Source: Galeruca laticollis | Lineage: Eukaryota; Arthropoda; Insecta; Coleoptera; Chrysomelidae | DNA length: 64,000 bases | Direction: 5' to 3' | NCBI GenBank assembly: GCA_963921935.1 | Contig: OY998177.1 | Location: forward strand, 107,252,067-107,316,066 | Program-made: the position numbers and the translations under genes | Part shown: positions 12,101 through 22,639 of the stretch, in pieces | How the letters are laid out: every line of letters starts with the position of its first letter | Position numbering within the stretch: position 1 is the first letter of the stretch | The notes under the pieces: model-generated | Seen by the model: only the letters and a program-made list of their open reading frames with translations | Databases searched by the model: none | What the model was told of the DNA's origin: nothing

Positions 12101-12174
12101 AGCGAAATAGACTCGTCGGCAGAGCGTTAGACTGAAAACCTAAAGGTCGTTGGTTGCATACCTGGTTTCGTCAG
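12101..12174 (+). pseudogene. tRNA-Phe (GAA)-derived sequence, decayed
   Basis: The segment GAGCGTTAGACTGAA followed by AACCTAAAGGTC matches the D-arm end, anticodon arm (GAA) and variable region of metazoan tRNA-Phe. The 5' GCGAAATAG and 3' GGTTTCGTCA match its acceptor strands. Box B, normally GGTTCGAATCC, has become GGTTGCATACC, and the terminal acceptor base pairs are lost. No internal intron or CCA is present. Because it lies inside a transposable element, it is most likely a tRNA pseudogene or a SINE head and not a working gene. Confidence 0.7.
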
Positions 12175-13002
12175 TGAACTATTTAATTTTTCTTTCATCT
12201 ATAAATCCATTCTGCTAATGTAATCAACAATGTCGGTAATGTTGAACAGAAGTATATCTGATTATTTCTAAAATATTCATGCATTTACTTGAAGCAATGG
12301 AATTAAAATAAAGTTTGGCTCAAGATTGTGGTTTGTTTGAACATTTAATAAAATAATTTCTTAAAAAGAATATTTACTTTTGTTTGTCTTTTATTGTAAA
12401 TAGTTTTTGTACACTCATTCACAGTTTTTGCGTAACATAATAAGTTTCACTTCTAAAGCTGTTAGTTTTCAACTGACTCATAAATTTTTAAGATATGTCG
12501 GGACCGGAAAAGATATCGGCATGCGGTATTCGCCATTATGTTACAAATTAAGCCTACTTTTATAATCCCGATTAAAATTGCATGCTCCTATTTAATATTT
12601 TCCAAAGATAACTAGATTTTAAAAAAATTAGCGCCCCTCGCTTGAAAGTTACTCATTAGGTTATGTCCAAATTTTCACTCTTATGTTAGTGGAAAAGAGC
12701 TGTTTTCAAGATGACTAAGTTTGCAATAATCGGTTAAGAACCGGAGTTATGGGTGTTTTTTTCATAACAGTTCCCATTCTCCCCCACATCTTATTTAAGT
12801 AGATAGACTGAAACTTTAAATATCAAGTACATATACGCAGAATTTTTTGAAGAATGCAATGATTGCTTTTGTTATGCCGCCTTTTAAAAAATTTGGCCTC
12901 TCAAGTTTTTTATCTCTTTTGTTATATTTTTTGTACTCGCAGCTGTACCATGAACGGTTTCTGATATATGGCCGAAAGCCATTCTTATTGGGGCACCCGT
13001 TA

Positions 13003-13932
13003 CATATTTCATATTTAATTAGTCATTGATAATTAAGAATACGGACGCCTTTTTGAAGACCTTTCAAAGTAATACTAATAAATTACCAACGATAAACATG
13101 AAACAGAGTATAGGTATCAATAAGCGATTACATCAAGCCGTTATAATGTGGCATCGGTGTATTGTATCTTTTTTGGTACGGCTTTTGTTCATTGCACTAT
13201 ATGAAGCTATTACAAAAAAAATTATCAATTCCTAGAAAATTAGGGCATAATTTGAGATCCCTTTTGGTGAAGTACCTATGTAAGGTCCGTGGAAAATAAT
13301 ATTTACAAAATCGTTTAGATATGGTATAAGTTACAGGAATAAAAGAACATTACTAGGTATCAGTAATAATGTTTCCAGGATTATTCAGTCCTAACAAGTT
13401 GTTCAGAGTAATAATTTATTATTCTTTAAAGTACTGTTTGTTGTATTTTCAGTAAACTGTGCCATTATTATTAAAAGTGGAAACTCAATAATATTTTAAA
13501 ATCAGAATGCTGAAGACTAGAAAAAACTGACAAATAACAATTTAACGCGAGTCTAGTTTCGAGAAGACACACAAAAACACGTCCATCAAATTTCAAACTG
13601 TATATTATATTATCATCTTCGGTCATATAGATTTGTACTCTTGTTTTTCTGAAACGTAAATTAAATATAAATCTTCTTAATTGTCGTGAGTAAATACTGT
13701 TACCTCTATCAATAAACATTACTAACCATAAATTTTAAGGGCATTCCCAAGAGTGCTTAACCTATTAAAAGTGTATCTTAATATAAATAATAATAACTGA
13801 ATAAGGTTGAGATTCACTGAAAAATAAAAACTTCTTCGAAATTGGATTACTGATGACCTACATTTTTTTTCAAAGAATATAATGTACGACGTTTCTTATA
13901 TTTATTAAGATTAAATATTAATTAATTAATAT
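13003..13932. other. No recognisable gene
   Basis: AT-rich sequence with a few 60-80-codon ORFs that show no family motif. Nothing could be supported. Confidence 0.55.
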
Positions 13933-14259
13933 TTAACACGTTGAGTGCTACCGTGGAAGCGGAAAATTGGGTATATCAGGCCAAATCCATTTTTCATGTG
14001 TATGCCCACTAACACACTAACTGAAAAAATGGTGTCCTGAAAAAACTAAGGATAAAATATACAGGCCAAATAAGGTTTTGGGTATGCCAGGCCGTAGTGC
14101 GATAGTCCCCATAGAGATATATGCAAGGCATGCAGCCAACGTCGATACATGCGGCTGAAATTACAGAAATAGTTGTGTATCAGCCGCGGATACTTACGGC
14201 TATGGAAGCACCGTATCTCGTGTATCCGTGTTGGATACATACGGCACTCAACGTGTTAA
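13933..14259. mobile_element. TTAA-flanked MITE (piggyBac-type)
   Basis: The element opens TTAACACGTTGAGTGC and closes GCACTCAACGTGTTAA. This gives perfect terminal repeats with the TTAA target duplication that is diagnostic of piggyBac-type elements. The 327-bp body has internal repeats of a (T/C)CAGGCC(A/G) motif near 13979, 14066 and 14088, and no coding capacity. A second, single-ended copy of the terminus occurs at 19487. Confidence 0.85.
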
Positions 14260-14334
14260 TTTATTAAAAAAAGAACTTTTTACGTTTTTAATTTTTTTAA
14301 TTAAACAAATACCGCTTGTCATAGTTTTTTTATA

Positions 14335-16146
14335 TACGGGTGTCCCACGAGGTTCTGGCCAGTATATATCTCGAAAACTGTTTGAACTACAATATTGAAA
14401 TTTGGCAGTTATAAACTGTGGGTAGTATTACACATTTTAAGCAATCAGCTACTTTGCTACAATGTCACGTTTCGGGTCACGTGGTATAATTTTTAGAAAA
14501 GTTAATGACACACCGTGTATATTGTTCCACTGCTGTATAGGTCTCTCTTATACTAATTCGGCGACACCTATTTTTTTGTGTTAGGTATATACAAACGACA
14601 AACAAATGTTCATAAAGTTTTTTATTTGAAAAACAAAAAGAATTGGAAAACAATAACACTTTTACTACAGTTTATGCTCAAATTTATGTCCACCTTCATT
14701 AATGCAGCATTCAAATCTAAGTAAATTTCTTGTGCATGCTGCTTCAATACTTTCTGGTGTAAGAGATTGGCAAGCTGCTCTGATTCTGTTTTTTAAATTA
14801 TCTACATCGGTAGGAGCTGTAACAGAAATGAATCCTTTTAAATATCCCCAAAGAAAAAAATCTAACAGGGTTATATGTGGTGAACGAGCCGGCCAATGTA
14901 TTGTATCATTTCTCCCAATCAAGCTGTCTTGGAAATACACATTCAGATGTGACGTTACTCGCTGAGCAAAATGAGGAGTTGCACCATCCTGTTGCCACCA
15001 CATAGTCGCTCTCTCTTTTAGTGGATTGTTCTCAAGCAAATGTTGAAGAATATTCTGGAGAAAATCTTAATACCTTTCGCCTGTCAAATTCCCCTCATAA
15101 AAATACGGCCCAATCAAGCGTCCATTAAACAAACCGCACCAAACATTTATTCCCAAAATAGTTTGGAAATACGTTTCTCGCGTCCAGCTGGGATTTTCAG
15201 CCGACCAGTAGTGACAATTATATCTATTAACGATACCTACACCGTTATTGTGAAAACGGCTTTCGTCGCTCCACAATATTTTATTTAAGAAAAAAGGGTC
15301 CTCTACGATTTTAATTGACACTTCTTTCTGGATCTGCAGGAGTTAGACCTTGCGTTAAATGTATTTTTAAAAGATGATATTTGTATTGCTTGAACACCCT
15401 CTAAATAGTAGATTTACTTATTCCTAATTCTTATTGCAGACATCGAGTTGAAATTTGGGGATTGACTTGGATATAAGCAAGAATGTTAATAATATTATCT
15501 TCCGTAAGAATAGGCTAACGTGGAGAATTTTGATGTTTTCCGGTTGGAAATGAATCATGTCTTAATTTTTGTTCTACATAAGTAAAATTATTTTTTCCTG
15601 GAGTTGTTCGGTCGGGGAAACGATTTCTATATAAATCTCTAGCTCGTCTGGTATTTTTTCCACATTCTTCATAGATCATCAGCATATCGACATACTCGTC
15701 ATAAGTGAAACGTAAAGGCATGGTAAGTTTCAAGTCACAAAACTTTTAACAACAATAATACAGTGACCGATTGTTCACTGACGCTGACAGCTTTTGACAA
15801 CTAGAATAGCTGTTACTAGAATATGTTTTTTGTTTCTCAGCTCTCTTTGTTTTTCAAATAAAAAACCTTATAAAAATTTGTTTTTCGTTTCTAAGTACCT
15901 GACACACAAAAATAGGTATCGCCGAATTAGTATGAGAGATACCTTTACAGCAGTGGAACAATATTCAGGTTGTCTCATTAAGTTTTTTAAAAATGATACC
16001 ACGTGACCCGAAACATGACGTTGCAGCAAAGTAACTGTTTGCTTGAAATGTGTGATACTACGGTTTATAACTGCCTAATTTTAATTTTCTACTTCAAATA
16101 GTTTTCGAGTTATATACTGACCAAAACCTCGCGGGGAATTGTTATA
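14335..16146 (-). mobile_element. Mariner-like element with ~300-bp terminal inverted repeats
   Basis: Left arm 14337-14640 and right arm about 15835-16144 pair over roughly 300 bp. They share CGAGGTT(C/T)TGG(C/T)CAGTATATA at the outer ends, then TCACGTGGTA, CAGCAGTGGAACAAT, AATTCGGCGA and TTTTATTTGAAAAAC towards the inside. TA dinucleotides flank both ends (14335-14336; 16145-16146 region), as expected for mariner-type insertion. The transposase remnant on the minus strand (14665-15733) starts just inside the right arm and ends just inside the left arm. The element is therefore structurally complete from end to end, though its gene is broken. Confidence 0.85.
14665..15733 (-). pseudogene. 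Mariner-like transposase (DUF4817 + DDE_3), near full length, frameshifted
   Basis: Three minus-strand blocks cover almost the whole protein. The first (15733-15515) is a DUF4817-like helix-turn-helix with YDEYVDMLMIYEECGKNTR and YRNRFPDRTTP. The second (15321-15067) has ILWSDESRFHNNG, with the first catalytic aspartate, then INVWCGLFNGRLIGPYFY. The third (15039-14665) has WWQQDGATPHFA, with the second aspartate, then WPARSPHITLLDFFLWGYLK, which carries the third acidic residue as D (DDD type), and ends GGHKFEH. The gap between blocks one and two has lost the second DNA-binding helix frame. Expected family length is about 350 residues, close to what the span allows. Not functional as it stands. 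Confidence 0.9.
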
Positions 16147-16713
16147 CTCTTCATTAATGATTTCCAGTTTTTTAAGACAATTTTAAGAAAATTGCTGCTG
16201 TTATCTAATAAGAAACGATCGCTTCAATGTTGGCCACAATAGGATCACATGTTATATACAATCTTTAACAGTCTATTTAGTGCTGCAAGAAATGAAAAAA
16301 ATCTACATTTAGAGGACACTTTTAAGTAACTATGTGTAGTTAAACTTTCTGAGAGAGTCTAAGAAAACTTATTTTTTCTTCAAACGTCAGTAAATCTGTC
16401 AGTTTTCGACTGTGTAGGCGTTTCATTTTTCCTCGGCCGGAGCTTTAGTTTTCACTTTCCCGCCAGCGGAGGGAAAAGTGTTATCATAGCAACATAGATA
16501 GAAAAGCAGCCGTAGACGCAATAATTGTAAAAAATAAATTGATATTGTTGACAGTGTCCACTGACAGCTTTATGTTACATCACTATAGCAACAACCTGTT
16601 CCTACTCACCGACACCGGTCTAAACCGCCTTGCGAACCCAATTATGTTTAAAAATTATTACTATCAAAAAGAGACGTTTTTGCATTAATTTGTCGACATT
16701 TGAAGAAAAAACA
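16147..16713. other. No recognisable gene; TE-like flank of the MITE
   Basis: No ORF of note. The stretch 16432-16500 (CTTTCCCGCCAGCGGAGGG) has the same GGAAAAGTG wording as the MITE at 16714-16840 and may be another fragment of that family. Confidence 0.45.
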
Positions 16714-16840
16714 GCATATTTTATTAGGAGGAAAAGCTACTTTTCATGAGTTGCTCTCTATTACCAGCCTCACTCCGTTCGACTGTTGAACACGAGCGCG
16801 TCATGAAAAGTATCACTTTTCCTCCATATAAAATAATATA
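16714..16840. mobile_element. Small MITE with ~37-bp terminal inverted repeats
   Basis: The left arm, 16714-16750, contains TTTTATTAGGAGGAAAAG and CTTTTCATGA. It pairs with a right arm at 16801-16840 containing TCATGAAAAG and CTTTTCCTCCATATAAAA. The loop is ~50 bp. There is no coding potential, and the family is not assigned. Confidence 0.7.
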
Positions 16841-17127
16841 CTATTATTGGGATCGTCCAGTTATCTCACAGATATAATTATTACAAACCGATACTGATCT
16901 GCTGGTATCCTTAGCGGAATATTTAAAATAATCCTAGCATTATCTATAAGAACAAGAGTACTTTCACAGGAGCTTCAACAGTCGATTGATAATTTTAGAA
17001 TAGAGCGATTCCAATCTAATCATTTATAACTTTTAACATTCTACACTCAAGTCATATTATTATTGTATATAGCTGAAGATTCGTAATTCTAAGAAATTTG
17101 ACAATTGTTAGATTTTTTAACATTTTT

Positions 17128-17215
17128 TCAATATATTGTGGAATTATCTAGAAACAGAAGTTTCATTTAAAACAGTAATATGAGTAGATTCCACGAAGTA
17201 AGAGTCAAGACAGTT
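17128..17215 (+). repeat. Dispersed ~85-bp repeat, copy C
   Basis: Same sequence as copy A at 4937-5021, from TATTGTGGAATTATCTAG to GATTCCACGAAGTAAGAGTC, with one base missing near 17158. No transposase remnant was recognised beside this copy. Confidence 0.65.
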
Positions 17216-17225
17216 AATTGAATTT

Positions 17226-18100
17226 AATTATTAATTTCAATAGTATTCAAAATTCTAAGTTAGTTAACGTAAATAGTAAACAAACACGATTTTAAACTTT
17301 GGCAAGGCCCTTCATCTATAGTAAATGCATACATACTAGGAACTTTTTTATAATAGATAAGCACAGTATTCAGTAAAGTCAACATTCTCAAATGTGAGAT
17401 CGAATTTTCTATAAAATAAACAGTTGTTCAGCAATTTTTAATCGAAATCCATAAATAGTGTTATTTCAAAACAGCTTGAATAGATTGCAGAAAGTATGGG
17501 TTGAAACTGTTGGAACAGTGCTCGATTATAAAATATCACCTATTTCAAAACTCCTTATCATGCTATGTAGCTTTATTATACACTGTTTTTGTATAACAGT
17601 TCCAGCTGATTCTTATACATCCCAAATAGTTTGGAGACTAATTTTTAGCATTTATATAATGCAACGTCGGGCACTAACTACTGTTTGATTTAATATAGGA
17701 AAAATACTGAATTGATAAACTAAAAACTACAGTGTATTTGTGTACACAAACGAATTATTATACATTAATAACTAGAAACATCTTCATGCTTGAAAACTAA
17801 ACTTTTTTTCTCTAACAAAAAGCACCCTTTTTTGCGAGACTTTAGAAGGTCGAGAATCGTACAGATAAGAGAATTTTAGTAACATACCGAGCAGGTCCGG
17901 CCTCATTCATAGCGACCCGTTGTTTTAAAAGAAATATCGAGTAATAATTGGGATAAACCAGATGTAAAAGTATAGGTCGGAATCTGAACTGATTATTTTA
18001 GCAAAGAAAATTTCTCAAACATTAAGTTTTAATTTGAGAAAATGAAATTCGAATTGTGTGGTACAAAATTTGGAGGGTAGTTCTTCTATCAATCTGGGTT
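17226..18100. other. No recognisable gene
   Basis: AT-rich. A 76-codon ORF at 17458-17688 has no recognisable motif and is probably chance. Confidence 0.5.
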
Positions 18101-18107
18101 CGTTTTT

Positions 18108-18400
18108 ATTGAAAATGATAGTTCTAAAACATTGAGAATATTCTGGAATACAATAGGAGAAGACCTTGAGTATGTAGTTACCCGTGATAAACATAATTAA
18201 GATATTTTAACTAAAACACAAATATTAGGTTTGATTTCTAAAATTTTTGACTCGCTTGGCATTGTTATAACTCGACCAAAAATCATAATCTATCGATGAT
18301 GGCAAGAAATAATTGGGTGGGATGATCTGTACCTTCAGAAATAATGTTTATGTGGCCTGGATTTGAACAACAAATTTTAATTGACTTTTTTAGAAAAATA
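18108..18400 (+). pseudogene. BEL/Pao retrotransposon reverse-transcriptase/RNase H linker fragment
   Basis: The forward frame reads TLRIFWNTIGEDLEYVVT, then QILGLISKIFDSLGIV and WQEIIGWDDL. This is the segment joining reverse transcriptase to RNase H in BEL/Pao polyproteins, normally of the form LG(M/I)xW...ILSxIxxxFDPLGLLxP...LWQxxxxWDD. In-frame stops (for example after DKHN and before WQE) and loss of everything upstream and downstream make it a small fossil. No LTR was found nearby. Confidence 0.7.
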
Positions 18401-18819
18401 CTTATACCTCTTCCAAAGTCAGTATAAAAAATATCATTTTACCAGGGCACTGCGATATTTCGTTAATAAGAAGATAACATTTTTTTTAAAGAGCAACAGC
18501 GCGCGCCGTTTTCAGATTAATATCTCAATATTCTTCAGGAGATTTTTATTGAATGCGGTTTAATTATTTTATATACAGTTGTCTTTGATTTGTTTTGTGC
18601 AATGGTTTTCTGGAGACCTTTTGGGGTAATTCACATTAACAATGAAATTCCTGCTAATAATGTAATTCAAAGTTATGATATTATCCAAGTTAATGATGAA
18701 ATACATCTTAGTAATGCAATTCTAATTAATAACAATGAGACACAATTTCGGGAATTTGAAAATCGAGATTTGCATATTCATTTTCAACAAGTAATTTTAA
18801 ATATGTAATCAAGCTTAAA

Positions 18820-19440
18820 AGCTAAGTATGTCAATTCAACTCAAGATGAAATAATTAAAAGAATAAGCAAGTTAACGAAAATTACTTATTCCACAATTTA
18901 TTTAGTAATTAAACGAGGTGTTGTGACTGAACACGATATAAAACGAAAGCTTATCGTCAGTCGTCGCGTAGACAGTTCATCTAAAGATGTGATTCAACGA
19001 ACGGTTTACAATACGTACAAAGAAAATCAAGTCTCAACATTAAAAATTATTTTTAATAAAATGCAAGAGTTTTGAATATTTTAAATATACATCATTAGAA
19101 ACACTTCGACCAATTTTAATAGAGCGTGGTTTTACGATAAGTATAAAAAATTAGATAGTCGAATGCGTGTTATGGAATCGCCCCGTATTGTGGTACTTCG
19201 TCATGTCATAATTGTTTGAGTCAGATTTTAAGTTATAGGGAAAGTAATAGAAATATGTTTATTTAGATGAAACGTGGTCCGACACTCACGATGTCGTTTA
19301 ATGCGGTTAGGCCAACAATTAACTGAATTGTGTCTTATAAATGCGCTGTGCTCGAGAGGAAAGCAAGTAATTATTTTGCTTACTGGGAATCAAAACGGCT
19401 TTGTATAAAATGCCTTATTTCCTTCAGCAAAAAATATTAA
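18820..19440 (+). pseudogene. DDE-superfamily transposase remnant
   Basis: An N-terminal helix-turn-helix-like block (18830-19070) reads QDEIIKRISKLTKITYSTIY and SSKDVIQRTVYNTYKEN. Frameshifts follow, then RVMESPRIVVLRHV near 19165, YLDETWSDTHDVV near 19260 with the first catalytic aspartate, and SRGKQVIILLTGNQNGFV near 19350. These wordings belong to an insect DDE family in which YLDETW and a glycine-rich HAGxxNGFVP strand are typical. At least four stops or shifts are present and the C-terminal third with the last acidic residue is missing. A 72-codon ORF just upstream (18590-18808, asparagine-rich) has no recognisable domain and may be part of the same element. Confidence 0.75.
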
Positions 19441-19486
19441 CAAAGCTCTGCTTGATACATAAATAATTTGTGAAAATATATCTGAT

Positions 19487-19506
19487 TTAACACGTTGAGT
19501 ACCACC
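19487..19506 (+). repeat. TTAA-type terminal repeat, single end
   Basis: TTAACACGTTGAGTACCACC matches the left end of the MITE at 13933-14259 over its first 14 bases. The matching right end was not found in the next 2 kb, so this is either a truncated MITE or the left end of a larger TTAA element that might include the remnant at 20071-20640. Confidence 0.6.
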
Positions 19507-20070
19507 AATGCTTAAGCCAGTTCCTTACTGATGTACCGCAATTGGGCTAATACTGGATTAAATAAACAAAAGGGGTTACACTAAATATATTTGAAGAACT
19601 TAAAACAAATAAATGGTAGACATTAGAAATGTTTTATTTCTTACACATGTTTATCTTTCAAATATCGTCGGTCCAATGCCAAAACCATGAATGTGCAAAA
19701 TTGGCCGTTTTGACCTAAGTGCACCATAAGTCTTAAAATGAACCATATTATCCATGACAAACTCACAATTTTGCGTTATTGGCTTTGCGAACAATTATTC
19801 AAAATATCTGAATGTACCACTTTCGCGTGTCTGACGTTGCAAACAATTATTTAGATGCTTGCGAATTTGTCGGTATCGCGATTATCTTTTTCGATGAACT
19901 TTATAAATAATCGTGATTGTAATATTTTCGCGCTTTTGTAACTGCAAATTATTTCATAAATGCCAGAAAACATTGCACTGTCCTGTATTCCACGTTGCAA
20001 GATCAGTGTTGTCTTGTGATTAGAGCAAAAAACAATGATAGAAATTTAAATAATAAAAGGAGAAAAAAAA

Positions 20071-20640
20071 ATGTCGAGAATATTTAGAAAGAAAACCATT
20101 AGCACGAAAGTCCAGGATGACGACAAAAAAATTGTAAAGGAAAATACGGAAGTTTTATCTTCAAATTTCGATCTACAGGCAGTTGTTACAACACCCAAAG
20201 ATCCAGCAGGTTAAAACCTTTATTTGAGCATATGAACCATCTACAATTTTTCAGTTTACAGCTTTGCAAACCAAGATATTCTCTGTTGTTTGCGAGGAAA
20301 CTCAAGGAAAAAAGAGGATCAGTTGAAATATCTTCCTATATTCACGGTTACATTCTAGCACATCAAAATATTAAAGAGGTTCGAATGATGTCCGATGGGC
20401 GAGGTGGCCAACAAAAAATTCCATTTTCGCTGCTATGTGCCTTCAAATTGTCTCAAGTTATCCTACTCTAAGCCAAATAGATCATAAGTTTTATAAAACT
20501 GGTCTAACGGAAATGGAGTGCGACTCTATGCATTCGAAAATCGAAGTAAAAGCGAAATGCGCTTCCGTGTATTCTGCAGAAGGTTGGACGCAAGAACAAG
20601 GCCACGACTTTTTGTAGTCCAAAATTTAACATAACAAGTG
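20071..20640 (+). pseudogene. TE-associated gene remnant resembling DUF7869-type proteins
   Basis: The start MSRIFRKKTISTKVQDDD is followed by FDLQAVVTTPKDPAG, an open stretch with ISSYIHGYILAHQNIKE, then VRMMSDGRGGQQK, and in another frame SSYPTLSQIDHKFYKTG with MECDSMHSKIEV. Related arthropod proteins have these same blocks in order: SDGCGGQxKN, NHPTLxxIDHKFxxxGHTxMExDSxH. I place them with the DUF7869-like proteins, whose biochemical role is not established. Here the GCGGQ cysteine is arginine, and several frameshifts and stops break the gene. The domain name is from memory and should be treated as tentative; the block order is plain in the sequence. Confidence 0.6.
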
Positions 20641-21361
20641 GCCGTTTTTTATTTGGTTAATCAGTCCCTTGTAGGCCAATTTAAGTATAAAATGTTTAAT
20701 AAAGTGTGTGTAATGTCAGGAAATAAATGAGTATGCAGAGTGTGGAAATTCGAGAAATATAATACCAAATCTGGTACTTCACCGATTTCTTTCGGAAAAT
20801 TTTGGTAGTCGTACAAAAATAAAGTCAGGGACAAAAAATTGTGGTAATATTTTTTAATTTATCCCACGATTTATTCTAATTTGTAGTTGGTTTATACCTA
20901 CTATGAATATAATATCTTAATGTACCTATATAATTTCGTATATAATTTAACTTTGAATTGAAGCGAAGATTATGCAATTTTACGATTATTGTTTTCTGTG
21001 AGAAGGGTTTACATTATTGATTCATATACAAAACAATTTGACTTGGCTGTATTGTATACAATAATTATATAGTATTCCATTTTTTCTTTAGTTTATCCTG
21101 TTGATATTTTAAATGTTACATCATAATATTAAATCTATATTGTTTCTTAATTTTATTTTTATTTACAAGCATTACAATTAAGAAGTTGAATGACACATTT
21201 TGTTTAATTTCACTATTTTTGAAGTTAGCGATTTTTTGATTTTTGTAATAGTGTTTCTAGAAAATCTTATTCAGGGACATTTGAAAAATTTATTCTTAGC
21301 ACTCTAAACAGCAATTTCCCATAAAGCATTTAGATAAACTCTTATATATACAAGTTTGCAG
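20641..21361. other. AT-rich stretch, nothing recognised
   Basis: No ORF or structured repeat was supported between the gene remnant and the fold-back element. Confidence 0.55.
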
Positions 21362-21715
21362 GTTGGAGTAGGGCTCTTGGGTCTAGCATACTTCCATATT
21401 TGATAAAAAAAGTCACGGCAATGTATTGATGGATGATTATCTTCCATTTTAACCTAAATCAGTCATCCCCCACCCAACCCCTAAGGGCGGGGGTGGGGGT
21501 GAATATGTAAAATAGTCGTAAAAATTTTTTACGTATAGACCTAAAATTTCATCTTGTTATGCAAAGTTATGCAAAAAAATTTTATCAAAAAATTGATTAT
21601 TCAATGGTGTAGAGCTCTCGGGTCTAGCAAACTTCCTAAATGAGTTATCCTCGACCCACCCCCTAAGGGCGAGGGTGGGGGTGACTTTGTAAAATAGTCG
21701 TAAAAATTGATTATC
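21362..21715 (+). repeat. Left-arm satellite monomers of the fold-back element
   Basis: About one and a quarter copies of the ~289-bp monomer in forward orientation, with G-rich blocks at 21486-21500 and 21668-21685. One monomer is shortened by an internal deletion after CTAAATGAGTTATCC. Confidence 0.85.
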
Positions 21716-21725
21716 TTTCGAAAAA

Positions 21726-22626
21726 ATGAAATTCCAACGACGCCATCGTTTTCATAGAATTTTTTTATGTACGGTCCTGAATTTTCATAATCTTATCTTG
21801 AATTTGAAATTTTTCTCAGGTATTGACTTTCAGAGAAAATGCGATGATTTTAGATCTGGGGACACTCTGTTATATAAAAAACCGGAAGACATGGAGACTT
21901 CATTTTCGGGATAGGGCATATACGATGCGTGAAATCTCAAAAAAAACACATTCAGAAGAAATTCCCCCTCGGGGGTGATTTTTTTGGGGGGTGGATACAC
22001 TTATTTTTGTAAATAATGAAATTCGAACGACGTCATCGTTTTCCTTGAATTTTTTTATGTCCGTTCCTAAATTTTCATAATTTTATCTTAAACGTGTGTA
22101 AAGAAGCATATGGCATAACGAACACTTAATTTTTTGGAATTCTGTTTCAGTCAGTTTCCGCTCTGCTGGAAATCATTGTATTAAACAAATACATAACGCA
22201 TCCTATATGCCGTATCCCGAAAATTAACTTCCCATGTTTTCTCTGAAATTTTGTCAAAGTCAATACCTGAGACAAATATGAAGTTTAAGATAAAATTATG
22301 AATATTTAGGACCGTACATAAAAAAATTCAAGGAAAACGATGACGTCGTTGGAATTTCATTTTGCCAAAAATACCCAAAAAGACCACCCCTGAGGGAGAA
22401 TTTTTTTTTGAATGTGTTTTTTTGAGATTTCACGCATCCCGAAAATGATGTCTTCATGTCTTCCCGTTTCTTATATCACAGAGTGTCCCCATATCCAGAA
22501 TCATCGCATTTTCTCTGAAATTTTGTCAATACCTGAGAAAAAATTCAAGTTCAAGATCAAATTATGAAAATTTAGGACCGTATATAAAAAAATTCTATGA
22601 AAACGATGACGTTGTTGGGATTTCAT
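21726..22626. repeat. Inverted core of the fold-back element
   Basis: A unit starting ATGAAATTCCAACGACG at 21726 recurs directly at 22016 and appears in reverse complement ending at about 22362 and 22626. There are therefore two forward and two inverted units, spaced ~265-290 bp. Shared landmarks are CGATGATTTTAGATCTGGGG with its inverse near 22495 and GACACTCTGT/ACAGAGTGTC. The central ~130 bp (about 22100-22235) is single-copy. The 62-codon ORF in the left unit is not conserved in the others. Confidence 0.8.
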
Positions 22627-22639
22627 TTTTTTTTAAGAA

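Larger units (their letters stand above)
10985..13000. mobile_element. Non-autonomous element with ~550-bp terminal inverted repeats, flanked by TA
   Basis: Left end: TA then ACGGGCGTCCCAATAA from 10985. Right end: TTATTGGGGCACCCGT then TA, ending at 13000. The arms pair at about 80-85 percent over 10985-11540 and 12490-13000, including ATATCAGAAA, AATCATCGCATTC, CGGTTAAG, CATAACCTAATGAGTA and the CATGTCGATATCTTTT region. The terminal ACGGG(C/T)GTCCC resembles the terminus of the mariner-like element at 14335-16146, and TA flanks both ends, so a mariner-type origin is likely. No transposase coding remains. The ~950-bp interior holds a nested palindrome (11637-11808) and a tRNA-derived segment (12101-12174). 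Confidence 0.8.

Noticed and set aside
12101..12174. Functional tRNA-Phe gene
   Set aside because: Box B is disrupted, the outer acceptor pairs fail and it lies inside a transposable element.
14702..15288. Plus-strand ORFs opposite the mariner-like transposase
   Set aside because: Antisense shadows of the transposase blocks.
18590..18808. 72-codon asparagine-rich ORF as a gene
   Set aside because: No recognisable domain; just upstream of a broken transposase and may be its 5' flank.
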